Assembly (NCBI RefSeq): GCF_004015185.1 | Contig: NZ_CP025746.1 | Coordinates: 3,551,776-3,615,775, forward strand | Length of the DNA stretch: 64,000 nt | From: Clostridium manihotivorum | GTDB lineage: Bacteria; Bacillota; Clostridia; Clostridiales; Clostridiaceae | Direction: 5' to 3' | Shown here: positions 58,128 to 64,000 of the stretch, piece by piece | Numbering within the stretch: the first letter of the stretch is position 1 | Layout: each line of letters starts with the position of its first letter | Made by a program: the position numbers and the translations under genes | Notes under the pieces: generated by a model | Seen by the model: only the letters and a program-made list of their open reading frames with translations | Database searches by the model: none | What the model was told of the DNA's origin: nothing

Positions 58128-58166
58128 ATTATACCAAATATAACGTTTTCATTTCAACCGTTTCCA
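58128..58166 (-). promoter_or_regulatory. Promoter with two cre-like sites ahead of the ROK operon
   Basis: Minus-strand TTGAAA (58152-58157), 18-nt spacer, TATAAT (58128-58133). TGGAAACGGTTGAA (58153-58166) overlaps the -35, and TGAAAACGTTATAT (58138-58151) fills the spacer; both keep the TGNAANCGNT core of CcpA sites. The promoter is well supported; CcpA control is inferred. Confidence 0.6.
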
Positions 58167-58226
58167 TTATTTTATAGATTTATAATAATATAATTAAAAA
58201 ATATTAAATAAAATATGTTGTTTTAT

Positions 58227-58323
58227 AAAACAAACCACTTCATCACTCACACATTTTCAAATTTACCTCTCAGGTTCCTATGCCCATTTTGAAAACAGTT
58301 ATATGAGTTGAAGTGTTACATCT
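58227..58323. repeat. Family B palindromic repeat, copy B4
   Basis: About 97 bp, ends AAACCACTTCAT / GAAGTGTTACATCT. Confidence 0.65.
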
Positions 58324-58324
58324 T

Positions 58325-58370
58325 TAGGAATCCAACTTCACCTATTAAGTTTTCGTAAAGGATACCTATA
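58325..58370. repeat. Family A deletion derivative, copy A5
   Basis: 46 bp joining the left end (AGGAATCCAACTTCACCTATT) of family A, quoted in part, directly to the right end (AAGTTTTCGTAAAGGATACC), with the central hairpin missing. It lies between B4 and A4. Confidence 0.6.
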
Positions 58371-58374
58371 TTAT

Positions 58375-58472
58375 AGAGTTCCTAACTCAACTACTAATTT
58401 ATACATGCCCGAAAATCTCAAGAAGCCGAGATTTTCGAACAAGTCTAAATTAAGTTTCGGTATAGGAACTCT
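58375..58472. repeat. Family A palindromic repeat, copy A4
   Basis: 98 bp, ends AGAGTTCCTA / TAGGAACTCT, inner GAAAATCTC / GAGATTTTC stem. Its last base is immediately next to the xylA stop codon (58473), so it may serve as the xylA transcript end. Confidence 0.85.
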
Positions 58473-59795
58473 TTACTTATCTTCAAATATATATTGATTT
58501 ACTATTGATTCTAGCATTTCTTGTCTACCGGATTTGTTAGTTATTATGCTATTTTCCAAAGCATATTTTTCTAGATCCTTAAAGCCTACTTGTCCTTCTA
58601 CAATTTGCTTTCCTATTCCTTTATCAAAGCTTGAGTATCTTTCTTTTATTTTGTTTTCTAATACACCATCTTCTAATAGCTTATGAGCTACTTTTAAACC
58701 TTTAGCGAATGTATCCATACCAGCTATATAGGACAAGAATAAATCTTCAGGCTCAAAAGATGCTCTTCTTACTTTGGCATCAAAATTCAAGCCTCCAGGA
58801 GCAATACCATTATTCTTAAGTATTTCATACATTGCAAGGGTAGTATCATAAACGTTGGTTGGGAACTGATCCGTATCCCATCCCAAGTTTGGATCTCCTT
58901 GGTTTGCATCAACACTTCCCAATACATTATTAATTCTAGCTACATGCAACTCATGTTGAAAAGTATGACCAGCCAAAGTAGCATGATTTGCTTCTATGTT
59001 TATCTTAAAATAACTCTCTAGATTATATTTTCTTAAGAAAGCTAGTACTGTTGCTGTATCAAAATCATATTGATGTTTTGTTGGTTCCTTAGGTTTAGGT
59101 TCTATTAAGAATTGTCCAGTAAACCCTATCTCTTTTGCATAATCTACAGCCATTTGAAGTAGTCTTGCAAAATTGTCTAGTTCCAACTCCATATCTGTGT
59201 TTAGTAAGGTTTCATAACCTTCTCTTCCACCCCAGAATACATAGTTTTCTCCGCCTAGTTCTTTAGTTACTTCTATAGCCTTCTTTATTTGAGCTGCAGT
59301 ATAGGCGAAAACATCTGCATTGCATGAAGTTCCTGCACCATGAACATATCTTGGATTTGAGAAACAGTTAGCTGTACCCCATAATAACTTTTTATTGTAC
59401 TTGGCCATTAACTCCTTGCAATAAGCAACGATTTTATCTAAGTTCTCGTTTGTTTCTGCCAAGGTTTTTCCCTCTGGTGCAATATCTCTATCATGAAAAC
59501 AAAAATACTCAATATTAAGCTTATCCATAAGTTCAAAAGCTGCTTCCATTCTAACCTTTGCAAGCTCCATAGAATCGTTTACATCATCCCAAGGTCTAAG
59601 CATAGTTCCAACACCAAAAGGATCAGTTCCATTTGCAGTTAGCGTATGCCAATAAGACAATGCAAATCTTAAATGTTCTTTCATTTTCTTTGTACCTACA
59701 ACCTCATCTGGATTATAGTATTTAAACGAATATGGATTCTTTGAAGCTGGACCTTCATAAGCTATTTTTGAAACCTTTGAAAAATATTCTCTCAT
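58473..59795 (-). CDS. xylA: Xylose isomerase
   Basis: Converts D-xylose to D-xylulose in the cytoplasm, 440 residues (class II length). Catalytic His in [13 protein letters not shown], the WGGREGYE block, and metal ligands in [18 protein letters not shown], plus [14 protein letters not shown], are all present. GAGAGG ribosome binding site, strong promoter at 59884-59912. Xylulokinase is not next to it. In this locus it would process xylose released from xyloglucan side chains. Confidence 0.97.
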   Translation of the reverse strand: MREYFSKVSKIAYEGPASKNPYSFKYYNPDEVVGTKKMKEHLRFALSYWHTLTANGTDPFGVGTMLRPWDDVNDSMELAKVRMEAAFELMDKLNIEYFCFHDRDIAPEGKTLAETNENLDKIVAYCKELMAKYNKKLLWGTANCFSNPRYVHGAGTSCNADVFAYTAAQIKKAIEVTKELGGENYVFWGGREGYETLLNTDMELELDNFARLLQMAVDYAKEIGFTGQFLIEPKPKEPTKHQYDFDTATVLAFLRKYNLESYFKINIEANHATLAGHTFQHELHVARINNVLGSVDANQGDPNLGWDTDQFPTNVYDTTLAMYEILKNNGIAPGGLNFDAKVRRASFEPEDLFLSYIAGMDTFAKGLKVAHKLLEDGVLENKIKERYSSFDKGIGKQIVEGQVGFKDLEKYALENSIITNKSGRQEMLESIVNQYIFEDK

Positions 59796-59883
59796 TGCTT
59801 TAACCTCTCATTCCCTTATATTAAAAACGAATCATAGAATTTCTTGACTTATATTTTATAATGTCTTGTCCGTCTTTGAATAA

Positions 59884-59912
59884 AGTATAGCACCATAAAA
59901 AAACTTTTTCAA
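59884..59912 (-). promoter_or_regulatory. xylA promoter with upstream direct repeats
   Basis: Minus-strand TTGAAA (59907-59912), 17-nt spacer, TATACT (59884-59889). Just upstream, ACTTTATTAACAACTTTAT repeats ACTTTAT twice with a 5-bp gap, a candidate regulator site. Confidence 0.65.
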
Positions 59913-60234
59913 GGTCTTTTATAAAGTTGTTAATAAAGTTTTTTTATCTGTATAGAGCACCAATAATATATGTAATCTGTAAACTTTACACTTATTAAAT
60001 TAACATTATAAACTAAGTTTAGTAATTCTATTGTAGTAATTTGGAATTAATTCAGTGTTTTTTGGTTGTTTTTAACAAATTTTCAAGTTTAACTTTGCTT
60101 TTTTTATATGATATCATGAACTCAACATATATCGTTTACATTATCCGCGGAATGTATCTAAATTTTATATGTTATCCCCTTAAAAGAATTTATTAGACAA
60201 GCTACCTATTTTTAATTATTTGAGGAGGTTAATG
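59913..60234. other. Divergent xylA/GH74 control region
   Basis: AT-rich, no ORF. On the plus strand, GTTGTTTTTAAC (60065-60076) is followed ~57 bp later by CGTTTACATT (60133-60142), the same order of motifs as before the importer and GH3 genes. The second also overlaps a partial cre-like TGTAAACGATAT on the minus strand. Confidence 0.4.
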
Positions 60235-62586
60235 ATGAATAAAAGGCTCATTGGTATTATAGCTACTCTGACCATATGCTCTACCGTTACTGCTGGTTTA
60301 ACCTTAAGATCTTCAATCCAAGCTAAAGCAACCACTGCTTCCTACACCTGGAATAATGTAAAAACTGGTGCTGGTGGAGGATTCATACCTGGGATAATCT
60401 TCAATCAGAAACAAAAGGACCTTATATATACACGTACTGATATGGGAGGTGCTTATCGTTGGAACTCTGCAACTAGTTCCTGGACTCCCCTCCTCGACTG
60501 GATAGGTTTTGACGATTGGAATCTTACCGGCTGTGAAAGCTTAGCCACAGATTCTGTTGACCCAAATAGAGTATATATAGCTGCTGGCACTTATACAAAT
60601 GACTGGGCTGGTAACGGTGCAATTCTTAGATCTACAGATAAGGGTAACACATGGCAAAAAACTGATCTTCCCTTTAAGATTGGTGGAAACATGCCAGGTC
60701 GCTCCATGGGTGAAAGACTTACAATAGATCCAAACAATAATAAAGTGTTATACCTTGGAACTCATAATGGAAATGGACTTTGGAGAAGTACAGACTACGG
60801 TGTTACTTGGTCAAAGGTTACAAGCTTTACCGCTACAGGGAATTATATAGATCCTAACTTTAATGACTCTATAGGCATAGTTTGGGTTACTTTTGATCCT
60901 TCTACTGGCAGTGCAGGCAATACTACTCAAACCATATATGTTGGTGTTGCCGATACAAATCAAAGCATATATAAGAGTACTGATGGTGGAGCAACCTGGC
61001 AGCCAATAGCTAATCAACCTACTAAGACAAATCAGACAATCTGGAAGGACTCAAAAGGTAACTCTACAGGTTATTTGCCACATCATGGTGTTATCTCTAA
61101 CGGTAATCTTTATATAACTTATAGTGATACCTGTGGACCTTATGATGGAGATAAGGGAGATGTTTGGAAGTACAACACTAAGACTGGTACATGGACTAAC
61201 ATTAGTCCCGTTTCACCAAGTAGTTCAGATGACTACTTTGGATATGGTGGGCTAGCTGTAGATGCAGAACATCCTGATACAATCATGGTTACTACTCTAA
61301 ACTCATGGTGGCCTGATGCTCAGATCTATAGAAGCACAAATGGTGGTACCACCTGGAGTCCAATATGGTCTTGGAACGGCTATCCTAATAGAGATTTAAA
61401 ATACACTCAAGATATATCTTCCGCTCCATGGCTTGATTGGGGTGTAACAAAGAGCATGCCAGAAACTTCTCCTAAACTTGGCTGGATGACTGGAACTATA
61501 GCTATCGACCCATTTAACTCAGATAGAATGATGTATGGTACTGGTGCAACTATTTACGGAAGCGATAACTTGACAAATTGGGATAAGGGCTCGAAGATAA
61601 ATATCTCTGTAAAAGCTTCAGGAATAGAAGAAGCTTCTGTAAACACCATAATAAGTCCGCCTTCTGGTGCAAATCTTCTAAGTGGCATGGGAGACATCAG
61701 TGGCTTTAAGCATGATGATTTAACTAAAGCTCCTAGCAAGATGTTGCTAAATCCAAGCTTTAATACTACAAGCATGGACTTTGCAGAAAAGACACCAAAC
61801 TTCATTGTCCGTACAGGAAATGTTAGTGATGACGATTATAAAAATGGTATGAAGAGTATTTCCTTCTCTTATGATGGCGGAAGCAATTGGTTTACAGCTC
61901 AGAATATGACTGGTATTACTTCTAATGCTGGTGGAACTGTTGCTGCTGCTGCAGATGCTAGTGCCGTTGTATGGAGTGCTGGAGGTAGTGCTGGAAAGGT
62001 TGCATACTCTAAAGATAATGGTAATTCATGGATTGCCTCTGTAGGCGTTCCAGCTGGTGCAAAGGTTGTATCAGATCGTGTTAATCCAAAGAAATTCTAT
62101 GCTTTCTCTCAAGGAAAATTTTATGTGAGCACTGATGGTGGAGCAAGCTTTAAGTTAACAGTATCTTCTGGTCTACCAACTACTGGTACAGGAAACTTTA
62201 GTACAGTAGCTGGACATGAAGGTGACATATGGTTAACTGGTGGTACTGCAAAAGAAGGCGTTTATGGCTTATGGCACTCTACAGACTCTGGTACAACCTT
62301 CCAAAAGGTGTCTAATATACAAGAAGCTGATGCAGTAGGCTTTGGTAAAGCTGCTCCAAATCAAACTTACCCAGCTATATACACTAGTGCTAAGATAAAT
62401 AATGTTAGAGGATTTTATCGTTCTGATGATGGTGGTTCAACTTGGGTAAGGATTAATGATGATAAACATCAATATGGATGTACAAATATTGCTATTATTG
62501 GAGATCCAAGAATTTACGGAAGAGTTTACATTGCAACCAATGGTCGTGGTGTAGTATATGGAGATATAGCTACAACTAATCAATAA
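60235..62586 (+). CDS. Secreted GH74 xyloglucanase
   Basis: Endo-xyloglucanase, 783 residues, with an N-terminal signal peptide (about 1-31, cleavage near KATT). The catalytic twin seven-bladed beta-propeller follows: first aspartate in TRTDMGGAYRW, second in SGMGDISGFKHDD; repeated propeller blades show STDKGNTWQ, STDGGATWQ, STNGGTTWS and DDGGSTWVR. There is no dockerin or CBM, so it is a free extracellular enzyme. AGGAGG selects the second of two adjacent ATGs (60235). Transcribed divergently from xylA and the rest of the locus; own terminator. Confidence 0.96.
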   Translation: MNKRLIGIIATLTICSTVTAGLTLRSSIQAKATTASYTWNNVKTGAGGGFIPGIIFNQKQKDLIYTRTDMGGAYRWNSATSSWTPLLDWIGFDDWNLTGCESLATDSVDPNRVYIAAGTYTNDWAGNGAILRSTDKGNTWQKTDLPFKIGGNMPGRSMGERLTIDPNNNKVLYLGTHNGNGLWRSTDYGVTWSKVTSFTATGNYIDPNFNDSIGIVWVTFDPSTGSAGNTTQTIYVGVADTNQSIYKSTDGGATWQPIANQPTKTNQTIWKDSKGNSTGYLPHHGVISNGNLYITYSDTCGPYDGDKGDVWKYNTKTGTWTNISPVSPSSSDDYFGYGGLAVDAEHPDTIMVTTLNSWWPDAQIYRSTNGGTTWSPIWSWNGYPNRDLKYTQDISSAPWLDWGVTKSMPETSPKLGWMTGTIAIDPFNSDRMMYGTGATIYGSDNLTNWDKGSKINISVKASGIEEASVNTIISPPSGANLLSGMGDISGFKHDDLTKAPSKMLLNPSFNTTSMDFAEKTPNFIVRTGNVSDDDYKNGMKSISFSYDGGSNWFTAQNMTGITSNAGGTVAAAADASAVVWSAGGSAGKVAYSKDNGNSWIASVGVPAGAKVVSDRVNPKKFYAFSQGKFYVSTDGGASFKLTVSSGLPTTGTGNFSTVAGHEGDIWLTGGTAKEGVYGLWHSTDSGTTFQKVSNIQEADAVGFGKAAPNQTYPAIYTSAKINNVRGFYRSDDGGSTWVRINDDKHQYGCTNIAIIGDPRIYGRVYIATNGRGVVYGDIATTNQ

Positions 62587-62613
62587 ATGATAATAATTAG
62601 ATAAAGTTTCCTT

Positions 62614-62640
62614 GCTCCTCTTTAATTAGAGGAGCTTTTT
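62614..62640 (+). terminator. Terminator of GH74 gene
   Basis: GCTCCTCT / AGAGGAGC with a 6-nt loop and TTTTT, 27 bp after the stop codon. Confidence 0.88.
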
Positions 62641-62913
62641 AATTTATTAGTAACCACTCATGAAGTCTAAAGCCACCACGATGTATAATAAATAATTCTT
62701 TTTTTTAGTAGAAAATTGTATTTTACAAAACCTGTTGATAAGTATGTTTAGGTGGCTTAAATTGATATATAGGAAAAGGATTTTATTTAAAATATCATGT
62801 AGTATATATGTTAAGCAATTGTTGCCTCTTAATTAAATTAGCAAGTTTTATATCTATAAGCTATATTTTTGTTATATAATATGTATGAAAAAAAACTAAT
62901 TGGAGGAAACTTT
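62641..62913. other. Intergenic region
   Basis: AT-rich; AAAGCCACC (62669) and GGTGGCTTA (62751) form a 9-bp inverted pair about 75 bp apart, perhaps ends of another small element. No gene seen. Confidence 0.35.
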
Positions 62914-63792
62914 ATGATAATTAATCCATACTTATCAGAAGGAATTTGGCTTAAAGGAAATTTACACACTCATACATCAAATAGCAAATGTGGACATTAC
63001 CCTTTACAAACAGTAATAGATATGTACAAATCTTATCAGATGAAATATGACTTTCTTTCTATCACAGACCACTGTTCACTAACTAAATTGCAAGATGCAG
63101 TTAGTGACGATATTATTTTATTCCAAGGTGTTGAATTTAAAAGTAATCACCTTCAAACCTTAGGTATAAATATGGACACTTACGAAGATGATGAAAAAAA
63201 TTATGAAAATCATCAAGAATTATTTGATCAAGTATCTAATAATAACGGAATAAATATAATATGTCATCCTCATGTTTATAATGATGAATATTGGCCTTTT
63301 GAAAAGCTTATTGCTTTATCAAACTACTCAGGAATAGAGATTTATAATAATAATGTTAAGTTTGATAACAAAGGAAGAGCTGTAGCTACTGATCTATGGG
63401 ATAATTTACTTTCCAGCGGTAAGAAAACATTTGGCTTTGCAAATGATGACATGCACATATTTCAAAGATGCGGTGGCGCTTTTAATATGGCACTTTGCTC
63501 AATTAAAAGTAGAGAATCTATATTAAATTCGCTTAAATCTGGAAGCTTTTATGCTTCTACAGGAATTTACATAGATTCTATTAACTCAGATGATAAAAAC
63601 ATTTTTATTGAACTAACTCACAAAAATATACCTGCAAAATTTTTGTTTATTGGTAATGAAGGAAAACTTCTAAAACAATGCACTGGAACTTCAGCATCTT
63701 ACTCGGTTAATGGAAACGAAAATTATGTACGAATAGAAGTTAAAAGAGAAGATGGAGCTATGGCATGGACTCAGCCTTTTTGGATAGAATAG
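62914..63792 (+). CDS. PHP-domain metal-dependent phosphoesterase
   Basis: 292 residues, cytoplasmic. The PHP metal motifs are visible: LHTHTS near the N-terminus, DFLSITDHC, EFKSNH, ICHPHVYND and FGFANDDMH. Such stand-alone proteins include TrpH/YciV-like nucleotide phosphatases and polysaccharide-linked enzymes; the substrate is unknown. TTGGAGGAA 5 nt before ATG 62914 fixes the start, downstream of earlier in-frame ATGs. Its place beside the xyloglucan locus may be accidental. Confidence 0.82.
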   Translation: MIINPYLSEGIWLKGNLHTHTSNSKCGHYPLQTVIDMYKSYQMKYDFLSITDHCSLTKLQDAVSDDIILFQGVEFKSNHLQTLGINMDTYEDDEKNYENHQELFDQVSNNNGINIICHPHVYNDEYWPFEKLIALSNYSGIEIYNNNVKFDNKGRAVATDLWDNLLSSGKKTFGFANDDMHIFQRCGGAFNMALCSIKSRESILNSLKSGSFYASTGIYIDSINSDDKNIFIELTHKNIPAKFLFIGNEGKLLKQCTGTSASYSVNGNENYVRIEVKREDGAMAWTQPFWIE

Positions 63793-63828
63793 CTACTTAG
63801 CATAGCCTTAACGGTTGAACTAACATAT

Positions 63829-63876
63829 AAATTCTTATATGTTTATAAATTTATCTTTATAAGAATATAAGAATTT
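63829..63876 (+). terminator. Possible terminator of PHP gene
   Basis: AAATTCTTATA / TATAAGAATTT inverted repeat with an AT-rich loop, 36 bp after the stop codon; weak because it lacks G-C pairs. Confidence 0.4.
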
Positions 63877-63892
63877 ATCTATAATAATTAAT

Positions 63893-63916
63893 CCCCTTAG
63901 AAATAAATCTAAGGGG
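63893..63916 (-). terminator. Probable terminator of cold-shock gene
   Basis: CCCCTTAGA / TCTAAGGGG stem 10 bp past the csp stop codon on the minus strand; the following ATTAATTATT is a poor T-tract. Confidence 0.6.
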
Positions 63917-63926
63917 ACGTTTCTTT

Positions 63927-64000
63927 CTACCTTACAAGTGTTATATTTTCTGCTTGTGGTCCTTTTGGTCCTTGAGCAACGTCAAAAGAAACTTTTTGGC
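63927..64000 (-). CDS. Cold-shock protein (CspA family), C-terminal end
   Basis: The last 24 codons read KKVSFDVAQGPKGPQAENITLVR, the typical C-terminus of ~66-residue CspA/CspB nucleic-acid-binding proteins (beta strands 4-5 of the OB fold). The start lies beyond base 64000. Family identity is clear; which paralogue is not. Confidence 0.93.
   Translation of the reverse strand, partial: QKVSFDVAQGPKGPQAENITLVR

Overview
The window looks like chromosome of an AT-rich, anaerobic, Gram-positive plant-biomass degrader, most likely Clostridium sensu stricto. The evidence is strong purine-rich ribosome binding sites throughout, a glmS ribozyme ahead of glmS, the clostridial mtlA-mtlR-mtlF-mtlD gene order, two oxygen-sensitive glycyl-radical genes and free (dockerin-less) clostridial-type cellulases. 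I cannot name the species. Most genes are on the minus strand.

Layout. 1-1893: 5' part of glmS, its ribozyme and promoter. 2095-2547: a nest of small palindromic repeats. 2555-7719: mannitol PTS operon with its promoter. 7753-14973: a TrmB-type regulator, a nucleotidyltransferase, a small membrane protein, a SWIM/SNF2 helicase and an unknown protein. 15401-22062: a secreted peptidoglycan-binding protein, then a two-gene cellulase operon (GH9-CBM3c-Ig-CBM3 followed by GH48-Ig-CBM3). 22598-32785: housekeeping and accessory genes, namely nitroreductase, LCP protein, cystine-like ABC transporter, DEAD-box helicase and the glycyl-radical pair yjjI/yjjW. 33180-36600: a MITE, a small membrane protein, a split ThrE-type exporter, an IS630-like element and a degenerate tandem array of about 20-21 bp. 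37028-62586: a large hemicellulose locus. 62914-64000: a PHP-domain protein and the 3' end of a cold-shock gene.

The hemicellulose locus reads as a fucosylated, acetylated xyloglucan utilisation system. A secreted GH74 xyloglucanase cuts the polymer, an Lpl/YtcQ-type ABC importer takes up oligosaccharides, and cytoplasmic GH95 (fucose), GH42 (galactose), two GH3 enzymes (glucose/xylose) and an SGNH esterase (acetyl) dismantle them. Xylose isomerase feeds released xylose into metabolism. Control probably lies with a ROK repressor, a YesM/YesN two-component pair and YesL, encoded together between the importer and xylA. No GH31 alpha-xylosidase is present, although xyloglucan breakdown normally needs one. 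The GH9/GH48 pair would supply cellulose depolymerisation.

The least expected content is non-coding. I find at least five families of short palindromic or terminal-inverted-repeat elements: a 132-bp MITE with 34-bp ends and an 8-bp target duplication, about 98-bp hairpins (family A), about 97-bp palindromes (family B), about 160-bp elements in the U-tracts of intrinsic terminators (family C), and an 85-bp MITE whose ends match the resident IS630-like element. Several abut stop codons exactly. The other notable non-coding features are the array at 36362-36607 and motifs shared between the promoters of the xyloglucan genes.
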